This document shows, in pieces, positions 22,755 through 32,119 of a DNA stretch of 64,000 bases. Within the stretch, counting starts at the first letter, position 1, and each line of letters starts with the position of its first letter. This DNA is from an uncultured Bacteroidales bacterium (lineage in GTDB: Bacteria; Bacteroidota; Bacteroidia; Bacteroidales; UBA932): assembly GCA_944322565.1 (NCBI GenBank), contig CALUPG010000004.1, positions 1-64,000 of the forward strand. The letters run 5' to 3'. Under the pieces are notes generated by a model. The model had not been told where the DNA came from. It did not search any database and saw nothing but the letters and a program-made list of their open reading frames with translations. A program made the position numbers and the translations under genes.

Positions 22755-24926
22755 ATGAAAAATTTGACAGTATTTGCCATTACGCTAATCAGCGGATTTT
22801 TAATTTCCTGTAAAGATGATATAGCGGAGTCTCCGACAGGAAGCATTGTAGGGACAGTCGCAGACATGACTACCGGAGAGCCTGTCCCTACCGTCAGTGT
22901 GAATCTTGATCCCGGAGGAATATCGACCTTGACAGGCAACGACGGGAACTATATGTTCGAGGACCTGAACGCAGGGACATATTCTATATCTCTCGTAAAG
23001 GAAGGTTATAAGCCGGCGGAGAAGACCATTGAAGTCGTAGCAGGAGACTACGCTAACGGATACATTCTAATTGAACGTATTCCTGCGACAGTCACTGTGG
23101 ACAGGAATTCATTGGATTTCGGAGATGGTACAGAAGTTAATTCTCTATCATTCAATATAGTAAATAGTGGATATGAAGATTTGGAATGGACGATAGAGTA
23201 TGAATGTGAATGGATAAGCCGGATAAAGGATACTGAGGGAACCTTGCAGTACGGCAAGACGCAGACAATAGTGGTTTTCATTGATAGGAATCTTCTTCTT
23301 CCGGGACATAATGAGACCGTAGTCGTTGTGCGTACGTCAAACGGAAGTTCGGATTTGAGAGTTACGGCTATCGGTGCGGATAGGGATGATGTTATTGTGA
23401 ATATGACTGAAACAGGCTCTGTAATGATGAACAGCGCCGAAGTTTATGGATTGCTCGTCAATGAGGGAATTCCACGGTACAATGAGTTGGGATTCGTATT
23501 TTCCGATGAACCGGAACCGGTCCTTGAAAATTCTTATGCTTCTGTCACTGTCGGGACAACATTCGCTTCCGGAGATACGTTCGGAAGCCCGGTTGAATCA
23601 TTGGCTTCAGGCACGACATACCATGTACGGGCTTATGCAAAGAATTCAAATGGAGTTTTTTACAGTTCGAACGAGCTGACATTCCACACCGTAGGGAAAT
23701 ATTCCGAAATTATGTCGGAAAATGTTTCCGATATTGATTACCTGACTGGGGAGGCAACTTTCAATGCTACCGTTGTCGATCCCGGAATCCCTGCGTTTAC
23801 TGAGAAGGGATTCTGCTGGTCAACTTCGTCCTCCCCGACGGTTGATGATGAAAAGGTCCGCGTCTCGGGAACGTCCGCCGGCCATTTTTCTACGAGAGTG
23901 TCGAATCTTGACCTGCAAAGGGACTATTATGTCAGACCCTATCTTATCCAGAACGGCAATGTAATATACGGTGATGTCATGTCGTTCAATACTGTTTCCG
24001 ATGCTCCGTCGCTGACGACTTCGTCGGTTACGGATCTGACGGCTACATCGGCCGTTTTCAATGCATATATTTCAAATTCAGGTACACCTGAATATACTGA
24101 AAGAGGATTCTGCTGGTCGGGAACCAGGTCGGTACCTTCATTGGAAGACAATAAAATAAGGGTGCAAGGCAGTGGCGAAGGGAATTATTCCACGGAAGTC
24201 GACGATTTGGACTACAACAGTTCATATTATGTAAGAGCCTATGTAATTCAGAATGAAAGGGCGTTTTACGGCAATGTGGTATCATTCACCACTTCTCTGG
24301 TCCCGACCGAAATAAGCACCGGACAGGTTTCGGAAATCGGAACGAATGAGGCTGTTTTCAACGGGGAAATCTCCGAAGTGGGAGATCCGAGATGTTCGCA
24401 GTACGGATTCTGTTACAGCGCAACGACGGACCGTCCTACAATCAATGATAAAAGAGTTACAAAATACGGAGGAATAAAAGGACGTATTTCAATAGATGTA
24501 GACAATCTTGAGTCAGGTACGACGTATTATGTAAGGGCCTATGCCATACAGGAAGGACAACCTGTCTATGGTGAGACTGTAGTATTTACTACATCCGAGC
24601 TGCCGTCCGTAGTGACCTTGTCCCCGACTGAAATAGAGCCGGTGGACATGGGCGGAGGACTGTATTTATACTATTCGGCAAGGTTCAACGGCAATGTGAC
24701 ATCCTCCGGAGATCCATCATATACATCCAAGGGATTTGCATACGGCACGACGCGTGACCCGTCAGCGACGGCGGACAATTCCGTGACAGTTTCCGGAAGG
24801 GGAGAAGGGAAATATTCGGCCGTCGTCTCGAACCTGACCGCCAATCGCACATATTATGTGAGGGCATGGGTCAAGGCGGAATCAGGTTATGTCTACGGCG
24901 AAAGCATACAATTCTCGACATTCTGA
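22755..24926 (+). CDS. Large surface lipoprotein: CarboxypepD_reg, BACON-like and five FN3-like repeats (module 2)
   Basis: The start is ATG 22755; a TTG three codons earlier is ignored. The 723-aa protein has lipobox LIS-C (Cys19) followed by KDD, resembling the acidic lipoprotein export signal that sends Bacteroidota lipoproteins to the cell surface. A CarboxypepD_reg domain and a BACON-like domain (LDFGDG...SFNIVNSGYEDLEW) precede five repeats of about 95-100 aa, each with a GF-(V/C/A)-(F/W/Y)-S-like strand and a YYVRAY-type motif. Compared with the module 1 paralogue it has two more repeats and no Lcl_C tip. Adhesion or glycan binding is a guess from the fold. Confidence 0.8.
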   Translation: MKNLTVFAITLISGFLISCKDDIAESPTGSIVGTVADMTTGEPVPTVSVNLDPGGISTLTGNDGNYMFEDLNAGTYSISLVKEGYKPAEKTIEVVAGDYANGYILIERIPATVTVDRNSLDFGDGTEVNSLSFNIVNSGYEDLEWTIEYECEWISRIKDTEGTLQYGKTQTIVVFIDRNLLLPGHNETVVVVRTSNGSSDLRVTAIGADRDDVIVNMTETGSVMMNSAEVYGLLVNEGIPRYNELGFVFSDEPEPVLENSYASVTVGTTFASGDTFGSPVESLASGTTYHVRAYAKNSNGVFYSSNELTFHTVGKYSEIMSENVSDIDYLTGEATFNATVVDPGIPAFTEKGFCWSTSSSPTVDDEKVRVSGTSAGHFSTRVSNLDLQRDYYVRPYLIQNGNVIYGDVMSFNTVSDAPSLTTSSVTDLTATSAVFNAYISNSGTPEYTERGFCWSGTRSVPSLEDNKIRVQGSGEGNYSTEVDDLDYNSSYYVRAYVIQNERAFYGNVVSFTTSLVPTEISTGQVSEIGTNEAVFNGEISEVGDPRCSQYGFCYSATTDRPTINDKRVTKYGGIKGRISIDVDNLESGTTYYVRAYAIQEGQPVYGETVVFTTSELPSVVTLSPTEIEPVDMGGGLYLYYSARFNGNVTSSGDPSYTSKGFAYGTTRDPSATADNSVTVSGRGEGKYSAVVSNLTANRTYYVRAWVKAESGYVYGESIQFSTF

Positions 24927-24967
24927 TTATCAGTACATACAATGTTCAACAACTAAATTAATTTATC

Positions 24968-25636
24968 ATGAAACAGAAAATTTGGTCTATTGCATTAATT
25001 GCAGTCATGTCGGTTTTCATTACATCCTGCGGAATTTCACGCAGAGCTTCCTATGTTAACACTGCCTCGGCAACGGCTCCGGCGGCGAATCCGGGAGGCA
25101 TAGGTGTGAAAAAGGCAAAGAGCGAAGCCCAATTGTATGCAGAGGATCCTAATGCCACGACTATCAGAGCATGGGCGCAATATAACGGATTCGCCGAAGA
25201 TGATCTTGAAGGAGTTGCCGCAAACCTTGCAAGACAGGAACTTTCGAATACGATAGCCGCTCTTGTCACGGGAGCGATTGAAGATTATGCGGAAAGGCAC
25301 AGGATACAGTCTCAGGGTGCTGACGGCACCGATAAGAGGATGGTATTGTCGCAGTCTACGGAAGAAACTGTATCTACTGTCACTCAGGAACTTATCAGGG
25401 GTAGCAAGATCGCCGTATCGGACAGGTACATGTTGAATGACGGAACTGAAACAGCATACGTATGTGTGGAATTGGACCCTGAGCTTCTTCTGAACAACAT
25501 GGTTAACAACGCCAAGCTCAAGGAAGCGATTTCGCAGAATGAAAAACTGCAGATTGACAAGGACAGGGAGGATTTCAAGGCCAGTATGGGAAGCCAGATA
25601 GAACTCCTGAATGAACGTAAAGCGCAGGGTGAATGA
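24968..25636 (+). CDS. LPP20-like lipoprotein (module 2)
   Basis: The 222-aa protein has lipobox ITS-C (Cys21). The segment LEGVAANLARQELSNTIAAL and the later ETAYVCVELDPELLLNN resemble the alpha-beta pattern of LPP20-like domains, with a charged helical tail. It matches the module 1 gene at 4476 in position, size and architecture but with low sequence similarity. Its end overlaps the next start by 4 bp (ATGA). Confidence 0.6.
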   Translation: MKQKIWSIALIAVMSVFITSCGISRRASYVNTASATAPAANPGGIGVKKAKSEAQLYAEDPNATTIRAWAQYNGFAEDDLEGVAANLARQELSNTIAALVTGAIEDYAERHRIQSQGADGTDKRMVLSQSTEETVSTVTQELIRGSKIAVSDRYMLNDGTETAYVCVELDPELLLNNMVNNAKLKEAISQNEKLQIDKDREDFKASMGSQIELLNERKAQGE

Positions 25637-26541
25637 ATCCGGTAAAATCGTTTCTGGCAGTGACCTTCGCAGTATCCGCTATGTTCGAATGTTATGCACA
25701 AGGATTCACCACGGCTTCGGACAGGATAGTCCCGCGTTGGATAAACCGGCCTCCGGTTTCTGCCAATCGCACGATTTCCTACGTTGTCGTCCCTGTAATT
25801 TCCACGAATCTTACAGGCGCTTCTACTCTGTCTTTGAATGAGTTGGTGAAGTATCTGCCAAGGGACTGGAACATCTCCGGCATCGAGGAGTTCGGCAGTG
25901 TGTCGAAAATCAGAAGGGACAATTCCGGAATCGAACGGACAAAGGACGAGGTTATCAGGTTGCAGCTGAAAGCGGAAGGTGCTCCCGTCGACGTGGAATG
26001 CAAAACAGTGGATACATACTGGAAGCGTATGCCTGATGGGAATTATCAGTCATATTATTTGTATCAGGTTGCCAAACCGGGCCCGTCACCGGAGTTTGAC
26101 GAGACGGCACTGACTACCTCGTACGGTTTGTCCGGGCTTTGGAGGTCTGCGATTATTCCCGGATGGGGACAGTTTTACAAGGGTACTTATATGAAAGGAG
26201 GCCTCATTCTCGGCGGTTGCGCTGCCTTTGTCGGAGGTATTGTCGGAGTCGAATCAGTGAGAGCCGATTATGTCAGGAAAATTGGAGAAACCCATGATGT
26301 CGACTACAAGAGACTCTACGCAAAACGGGCGGATCAGTTTTCAACTGCAAGGAATGTCCTTATCGGAGCCTTGGGAGCATTGTATCTTTACAATCTTATT
26401 GACGCAGTGGCTGCTCCGGGGGCACGCCGTGTAATCGTGAATCCGAAAAACGGTATGTACCGCAGGACCCTTTCATGGAAAGTCTATCCTTCAATGCCGG
26501 ACAATCAGTCGGTTGCATTGGCGGTGGGGTTGACTTTCTGA
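25633..26541 (+). CDS. Secreted DUF5683-like membrane protein (module 2)
   Basis: The 302-aa protein has an N-terminal signal peptide ending near CYAQG, a globular region, then the hallmark WRSAIIPGWGQFYKGTYMKGG at about 175-195 followed by two membrane helices (about 195-215 and 240-260). This PGxGQxYKGxxxKG motif defines DUF5683-type proteins. Counterpart of the gene at 5078. As the only multi-pass protein of the module it may anchor or assemble the lipoproteins (inference). Confidence 0.7.
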   Translation: MNPVKSFLAVTFAVSAMFECYAQGFTTASDRIVPRWINRPPVSANRTISYVVVPVISTNLTGASTLSLNELVKYLPRDWNISGIEEFGSVSKIRRDNSGIERTKDEVIRLQLKAEGAPVDVECKTVDTYWKRMPDGNYQSYYLYQVAKPGPSPEFDETALTTSYGLSGLWRSAIIPGWGQFYKGTYMKGGLILGGCAAFVGGIVGVESVRADYVRKIGETHDVDYKRLYAKRADQFSTARNVLIGALGALYLYNLIDAVAAPGARRVIVNPKNGMYRRTLSWKVYPSMPDNQSVALAVGLTF

Positions 26542-26547
26542 AGTTGT

Positions 26548-26610
26548 CTATAATAACAAAGAGGGAGGTTAAAGGTCAATAGACTGTAGCCTCCCTTTTT
26601 GTTATTATAG
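26548..26610. terminator. Strong bidirectional terminator ending module 2
   Basis: Near-perfect 21-bp arms (26548-26568 and 26590-26610; CTATAATAACAAAGAGGGAGG on the left) enclose a 21-nt loop. The right arm carries TTTTT and the left AAA, so it can act in both directions. Confidence 0.9.
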
Positions 26611-26694
26611 GTAGATTGTATCTTTCCTCTGCTCCTTTCACTCTCTATCTGGCTCTATGTAATATTATCTTTCAAATTTTCAAATAATGCCTCA

Positions 26695-26941
26695 TGGACA
26701 GGACTCTCCACATGACTGCGGCGGGAATATTGTCCCTCAGAAACTGCTTCTGGCTGACAGCCGCGGGCTGACAGTTCTTCAGTCCTCCAAAGGTTTTATG
26801 GAGAAATATGAAAAACTCGTCAGTGCGGGTTATCGCCCGGAAGCGGCAGAAGTCAATATGGTCGTCTGGTGGAAAAATGACAGGATGAAAGACGAAATCA
26901 AAGTCCTTCTTCCTACACTTTATTTCAGATACTCCCTGTAG
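26695..26941 (+). pseudogene. Orphan 3' fragment of the fusion helicase gene (contains right copy of the 219-bp repeat)
   Basis: Bases 26695-26913 are identical to 21733-21951. After that the frame ends YFRYSL and stops at 26939-26941. The fragment has no start or helicase motifs of its own. Because it joins the outer flank, this end may be the original terminus of the helicase gene before module 2 was inserted. Confidence 0.85.
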
Positions 26942-27030
26942 AAGGCCTCGGTTTTGTCGGACGGAATCGCATCAGTGCGGTCATACAGCTCCGTGTGCAC
27001 GGCTCCAGGAACGATGAAGAGGTTCCTCGC
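26920..27030 (-). pseudogene. C-terminal remnant of an alpha/beta hydrolase gene
   Basis: On the minus strand a frame after a TGA (27033-27031) reads RNLFIVPGAVHTELYDRTDA followed by IPSDKTEAFYREYLK and TAA at 26922-26920. The LFIVPGAxHxxLYD pattern with an IPxDK...FFxxxL tail is the typical C-terminus, including the catalytic His, of Bacteroidota alpha/beta hydrolases. The rest of the gene is missing, and the remnant converges on the helicase fragment. Confidence 0.55.
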
Positions 27031-27108
27031 TCAGCATCCGCCGGAATTACTGAAATTAGAGTTATATTTGCATGAGGCTCATCGGGATGGCATTGGCATG
27101 AGGACGAT

Positions 27109-29355
27109 ATGATGGAAAAGAATGGAAATGAAAGTCTGGCACTGGCGCGGGATATCATAGTGAATACAGGGAAGAATCTGTTCCTGACCGGGAAGGCGGG
27201 GACGGGAAAGACCACTTTCCTGAAAAAACTGAAGGAGTCGGCCCCGAAGAGGATGATAGTCCTGGCTCCGACCGGGATTGCCGCCGTCAATGCCGGAGGA
27301 ATGACTATCCATTCGTTCTTTCAGCTTCCTCTCGCCCCATATCTGCCGGAGACGGCATTCAGCTCCGGCGGGGCAAAATACAGTTTCAGGTTCGGGAAAA
27401 ACAAGATCCGGATTATCAGGAGCATCGACCTTCTTGTAATCGATGAAATCAGTATGGTAAGGGCAGACCTTCTTGATGCCGTGGACAATGTCCTGAGACG
27501 CTACCGTGACAGGAACAGGCCGTTCGGGGGAGTCCAGCTGCTGTTGATAGGTGACCTGCAGCAGCTTGCGCCCGTGGTGAAAGACGATGAATGGCAGCTG
27601 CTCGGTAAATATTATGATACTCCTTATTTCTTTTCAAGCCAGGCTCTCCGCAAGACAGACTATTGTACCGTAGAACTTGAGAAAGTCTACCGGCAGAGTG
27701 ACCTGGAATTTCTTTCGATACTTAACAGAATCAGGGAGAACAGATGCGGCAGTGACATCCTCTCGGCTCTCAACCGCAGATATATTCCGGGCTTCAGTCC
27801 GTCTGCTGATGAGGGCTATGTCAGGCTTGTTACCCATAACCGTCAGGCGAGGGACATAAACATGCAGGAACTGCAGAAACTGCCGGGCGCCCCTTATGTC
27901 TTTCAGGCGGAGACCCAGGGGCAGTTTCCGGAATACGCATGGCCGGCAGACGGTTCGCTTGTCCTTAAGGAAGGCGCACAGGTCATGTTCGTGAAGAATG
28001 ATTCATCAGGTGAGCACCGCTATTACAACGGGATGCTCGGGGTGGTGGAGTCTGTCTCCGGCGGCGGCATAGAAGTCCGGAGCCGGGATAAGGGGGAGAC
28101 AATAGCCCTTGGCAAGGAAGAGTGGACCAACGCCAGATATGTGCTTGACGAGCAGACAAAGGAAATCAGGGAAGAGATAGACGGTGTATTCCGCCAGTAT
28201 CCGGTGAAGCTCGCCTGGGCCATCACTGTCCACAAGAGCCAGGGCCTGACGTTTGACCGTGTCATTGTCGATGTGAGCGGGTCCTTCGCCCATGGGCAGG
28301 TCTATGTGGCCCTGAGCCGGTGCCGGACTCTTGAAGGACTGGTCTTGAGTGCCCCGGTCTCTGCCTCGTCTGTCATCACCGACAGGTCTGTGGAGGATTT
28401 CACCCGGGAGGCCGCAGGGACTGCTCCTGATGCGGCTGCCCTGCAGTCCATGAAGAAGGCTTATTTCCTTGACCTGTTGTCCGGGCTGTTCGGGTTCAGG
28501 CAGATCGCTTCTCTGATGAGAAGGTATCTGCATATTGCCGGAGAATATTTCAGCAGGCTTTATCCCGTGCAGCTCGGCCAGTATCGCGAAGCCGAACGCG
28601 ATTTCCACGAAAAGGTGGAATCGGTTGCGGAAAAATTCAGCCGCCAGTATGTGAGGCTGGTCAAAGATTCCGCTGATTATGCTGCCGATGCCGTCCTGCA
28701 CCGCAGAATAGTCTCCGGCGCGTCATATTTCAAGGAAAAACTTGAGGCTGCAGGAGATGTCTTCAGCGATGCCCTTACGGAAGCCGACAATACTGAAGTC
28801 TCCCGAAGGCTCAGGGACGCTGTCTCTGAACTGCAGGCCGCCATTGACCTGAAGGCCGCCCTGCTCGGCTTCGTCGTCACGGACGGATTTGAAGTGTCGT
28901 CCTATCTCAGGAAAAAGGCGGTCCTGACGATTTCTGACGATGCTTCCGGCAAGTCCGGGAAACGGAAATCCGGCCGGAAGACCGCTGACGGGAACTCCGG
29001 GCAGAAAGCTGCCGGGAAGTCCGGGCAGAAGGCGGACAGGAAGTCATCCGTCAGTAAAAAGAAATCGGAAGTCCCTGCGGATGTCCGGCATCCGGACCTT
29101 TATCGCCGTCTGGTCAAATGGCGCAACTCCACCGCGGCGGAGCTTGGCCTGCCGGTCTATATGGTCATTCAGCAGAAAGCAATTCTCGGCATATCTGATT
29201 CTCTCCCGGACGACATGGCATCGCTTGCCGCGGTCCCTTATTTCGGCAAGGCCGGAATTGAAAAGTACGGCGACATTATCTTGAAGATGGTCCTAGAATA
29301 CCGGGAAGAACAGGGCCTGTCAATGTTCCGGACATCGCTTTCGTCTGATTTCTGA
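27109..29355 (+). CDS. PIF1-like/RecD-like SF1B helicase with C-terminal HRDC domain
   Basis: The 748-aa protein has Walker A GKAGTGKTT (residues 28-36), APTGIAAVNAGGMTIHSFF, Walker B VIDEISMV, GDLQQLAPV, a Q/K motif VHKSQGLTFD and YVALSRCR, as in PIF1-family helicases. A Lys/Ser/Gly-rich basic linker (about 605-655) leads to an HRDC-type domain (LYRRLVKWRNSTAAELGLPVY...). The combination is common in Bacteroidota and suggests action on structured or replicating DNA. A TATATTTG box lies at 27063-27070. It is tail-to-tail with the uvrA-like gene, 9 bp apart. Confidence 0.88.
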   Translation: MMEKNGNESLALARDIIVNTGKNLFLTGKAGTGKTTFLKKLKESAPKRMIVLAPTGIAAVNAGGMTIHSFFQLPLAPYLPETAFSSGGAKYSFRFGKNKIRIIRSIDLLVIDEISMVRADLLDAVDNVLRRYRDRNRPFGGVQLLLIGDLQQLAPVVKDDEWQLLGKYYDTPYFFSSQALRKTDYCTVELEKVYRQSDLEFLSILNRIRENRCGSDILSALNRRYIPGFSPSADEGYVRLVTHNRQARDINMQELQKLPGAPYVFQAETQGQFPEYAWPADGSLVLKEGAQVMFVKNDSSGEHRYYNGMLGVVESVSGGGIEVRSRDKGETIALGKEEWTNARYVLDEQTKEIREEIDGVFRQYPVKLAWAITVHKSQGLTFDRVIVDVSGSFAHGQVYVALSRCRTLEGLVLSAPVSASSVITDRSVEDFTREAAGTAPDAAALQSMKKAYFLDLLSGLFGFRQIASLMRRYLHIAGEYFSRLYPVQLGQYREAERDFHEKVESVAEKFSRQYVRLVKDSADYAADAVLHRRIVSGASYFKEKLEAAGDVFSDALTEADNTEVSRRLRDAVSELQAAIDLKAALLGFVVTDGFEVSSYLRKKAVLTISDDASGKSGKRKSGRKTADGNSGQKAAGKSGQKADRKSSVSKKKSEVPADVRHPDLYRRLVKWRNSTAAELGLPVYMVIQQKAILGISDSLPDDMASLAAVPYFGKAGIEKYGDIILKMVLEYREEQGLSMFRTSLSSDF

Positions 29356-29364
29356 ACGCCCGCT

Positions 29365-31848
29365 TCAGATGAATCTTCCTGTCACACTGTCCGGACATTC
29401 CTTTATCTGTCCGGGAGTCCCTGCCGCCACTATGCGTCCTCCCTCATCCCCGCCTCCGGGTCCCATGTCGATGATGTAGTCGGCGTTGCGGATTACATCA
29501 AGGTCATGTTCTATGACAATCACCGTGGCTCCGTGGTCTACAAGTTTCTGGAATACAAGCAGAAGAGTCTGCACATCAGACGGGTGAAGCCCGATTGTCG
29601 GCTCATCGAACACAAATACCGAATCTTCCTGTCCTCGTCCCATCTCGCTGGCCAGTTTGAGCCTCTGCGCCTCTCCTCCGGAAAGTCCCGGAGTCTCTTC
29701 CCCGAGGGTCAGATAGCCGAGGCCGAGTTCCTGCAGCACTGAAAGCCGCTGCCTGACAGTCTTCAGGTCATTGCATGCGGTCAGTGCATCGTTTATGTCC
29801 ATGTCCATGAGCTCAGGCAGTGAATAGAATTCACCTGCGGCATTTTCTCTCCTGATGAGATTGGCTGCACGGGAATATCTTGAGCCGTGGCAGTCCGGGC
29901 ATGGTATGTCTACATCCGGGAGAAACTGCACATCCAGACTGATGACACCTGTGCCGTCGCAGGTGGGACATCTGAGCTTGCCGGTGTTATACGAGAAGTC
30001 CCCGTCCTTGAACCCCCTTGCCCTGGCGGCCGGCGTCTTGGCAAACACTTTGCGGAGCTCGTCATGCACATTGGCATATGTGGCGACCGTGGACCTGATG
30101 TTGATGCCGATGGGGGAGGCGTCAATCAGCTTGACCTGCCTTATGCCTTCCGCCTCTGCCGTTTTTACATGCTCCGGGAGCTTCTTTCCCGATATGGCAG
30201 CCTGCAGTCCCGGAATGAGACTTTCCAGAATCAATGTTGTCTTCCCTGACCCGGAGACGCCGGTGACCACGGTCAGCCTGCCTTTCGGAATGTCGACCTC
30301 AAGAGGCTTGACCGTATGTATCTTGTCTGTGGACAGGTGTATCCTGCCTATGTCGAACATTGTCCCGGCAGGCTCCTGTTTCCTGACATGAATGCCGGCC
30401 TTGCCTGAAAGGAACGGACCTATGCGTGATGCCGGGTTCTGTCCCAGTTCTTCCGGAGAGCCTTCGGCGATGATTCTGCCTCCTTCCGAGCCTGCGCCCG
30501 GTCCCATTTCGATTATCCTGTCGGATTCGGAGAGTATCTGTATGTCGTGGTCGACGAGCACGACTGAATTCCCGTCGGCAATAAGGTCTTTCATGACGCC
30601 TGCCAGTCCGGTGATGTTGGCCGGATGGAGGCCGATTGAAGGTTCGTCCAGGACATAGAGCACTCCTGTGGTGCGGTTCCTTACGGCCCTGGCGAGCTGC
30701 ATTCTCTGCCTTTCTCCCGTAGACAGTGTTGAAGCGGCCCTGTCAAGGCTCAGATAGCCGACTCCAAGGTCCAGCAGACGCCGGGATGCATCAAGGAACG
30801 ACTCGCAGATGTTCCTTGCCATCGGCTGCATCTCTTCAGGCAGTGTGTCCGGAATCCCGCCGACCCATCCGACCAGTTCGTCCAGTGTCATCCTGCACGC
30901 ATCCGCGAGTGATATCCCGCGTACCAGTGGAGCCCGTGCGGCATCGGAAAGCCTGGACCCTCCGCAGTCCGGACAGATTTCGGTCCTGAGGAATTTCTCG
31001 ACCCTTTTCATGCCTTTCTCGTCCTTGACTTTAGCAAGGGCGTTCTGTACGGTGTATACGGCGTTGTAATATGTGAAGTCCAGCTCTCCGGCCTGATTGG
31101 TGTTCTTAGACTTGTAGAATATGTGCTTTTTCTCCGCCGGCCCGTGGAACACTATCTCCCTTTCCCTTGCCGTAAGCCTGTTGAAGGGTACATCCGTCCT
31201 TACCCCCATTGCCCTGCAGACATCGGTCATCAGCGACCACATCAGCGTATTCCACGGAGCGACAGCCCCCTGGTCAATGCTAAGGCTTTCGTCCGGGACA
31301 AGCGTTGATTCGTCCACTGTGCGTACTGTCCCTGTCCCGTCGCATGTGTGGCAGGCTCCCTGGCTGTTGAATGACAGCTCTTCGGCAGAAGGCGCATAGA
31401 AATGCGTCCCGCATTCCGGACACACAAGTTCCTGTCCTGCGGCCACAAGCATGGACGGCTCCAGGTAATGTCCGTTGGGACATCTGTGGCTGGCAAGCCT
31501 TGAATAGATGAGCCTGAGGCTGTTGAGCAGTTCCGTCCCTGTTCCGAAGGTACTGCGTATGCCTGGGATGCCGGGACGTTGGTGCATTGCCAGTGAAGCC
31601 GGCACATACAGCACTTCATCCACATCGGCCCTCGCGGCCTGGGTCATTCTCCGCCTGGTATATGTGGAAAGTGACTCAAGATATCTCCTCGAGCCTTCAG
31701 CATAAAGCACCCCGAGAGCCAGAGAAGACTTCCCGGAGCCGGACACCCCTGCTATGCCCACAATCCTGTTAAGGGGGATTTCTGCGTCTATATTCTTGAG
31801 GTTGTGCACTTTTGCCCCGTGCACAATGATTCTGTCGGGTATTTTCAT
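29365..31848 (-). CDS. Class II UvrA (UvrA2-like) ABC ATPase
   Basis: The 827-aa protein has two UvrA ATPase modules (GVSGSGKSS near 33 with LSTGERQRMQLARA; GVSGSGKTT near 530 with LSGGEAQRLKLASE) and the Cys pairs of UvrA zinc fingers (CPECGTHF, CHTCDGTGT, CPDCGG, CPTCDGTG, CPDCHGS). It is about 110 residues shorter than canonical UvrA because the UvrB-binding region is missing, which defines the UvrA2/DrrC-like class linked to tolerance of DNA-binding drugs. It is probably not the housekeeping excinuclease subunit. Confidence 0.88.
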   Translation of the reverse strand: MKIPDRIIVHGAKVHNLKNIDAEIPLNRIVGIAGVSGSGKSSLALGVLYAEGSRRYLESLSTYTRRRMTQAARADVDEVLYVPASLAMHQRPGIPGIRSTFGTGTELLNSLRLIYSRLASHRCPNGHYLEPSMLVAAGQELVCPECGTHFYAPSAEELSFNSQGACHTCDGTGTVRTVDESTLVPDESLSIDQGAVAPWNTLMWSLMTDVCRAMGVRTDVPFNRLTAREREIVFHGPAEKKHIFYKSKNTNQAGELDFTYYNAVYTVQNALAKVKDEKGMKRVEKFLRTEICPDCGGSRLSDAARAPLVRGISLADACRMTLDELVGWVGGIPDTLPEEMQPMARNICESFLDASRRLLDLGVGYLSLDRAASTLSTGERQRMQLARAVRNRTTGVLYVLDEPSIGLHPANITGLAGVMKDLIADGNSVVLVDHDIQILSESDRIIEMGPGAGSEGGRIIAEGSPEELGQNPASRIGPFLSGKAGIHVRKQEPAGTMFDIGRIHLSTDKIHTVKPLEVDIPKGRLTVVTGVSGSGKTTLILESLIPGLQAAISGKKLPEHVKTAEAEGIRQVKLIDASPIGINIRSTVATYANVHDELRKVFAKTPAARARGFKDGDFSYNTGKLRCPTCDGTGVISLDVQFLPDVDIPCPDCHGSRYSRAANLIRRENAAGEFYSLPELMDMDINDALTACNDLKTVRQRLSVLQELGLGYLTLGEETPGLSGGEAQRLKLASEMGRGQEDSVFVFDEPTIGLHPSDVQTLLLVFQKLVDHGATVIVIEHDLDVIRNADYIIDMGPGGGDEGGRIVAAGTPGQIKECPDSVTGRFI

Positions 31849-32119
31849 GATTAAAATTCCTGCATTCCGGTCATTGCATTCATCATGTAAAGATAGACAC
31901 TAAAATCCGAAAAATTCATGAAAATCCCGGAGAATATTATGCTTGTCCGAAAAAATCCACATTTGCTCTTGCGGCACTCCTTTCCGCAGGTACCGTGCCC
32001 CTGGGTATGTTTGACGGCAGATATCGGATTTTTGCCGGTTGGCTTTAAAAAATGCAAAGGAACAGATACTTTGGCGCATATTTTGACAAGTGATGCTGCC
32101 GGTATCAATTTTTTGAATT

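Larger units (their letters stand above)
21952..26694 (+). mobile_element. Putative 4.74-kb lipoprotein cassette inserted in the helicase gene's 3' end
   Basis: The interval lies exactly between two identical 219-bp copies of the helicase gene end. It contains its own promoter and leader RNA, four co-oriented genes paralogous to those at 2153-5869, and a strong terminator. No integrase or transposase is present. The geometry fits single-crossover integration of a circle carrying the 219-bp homology, an element that replaces its target gene's 3' end, or a local duplication followed by gene gain. Calling it mobile is inference. Confidence 0.55.
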
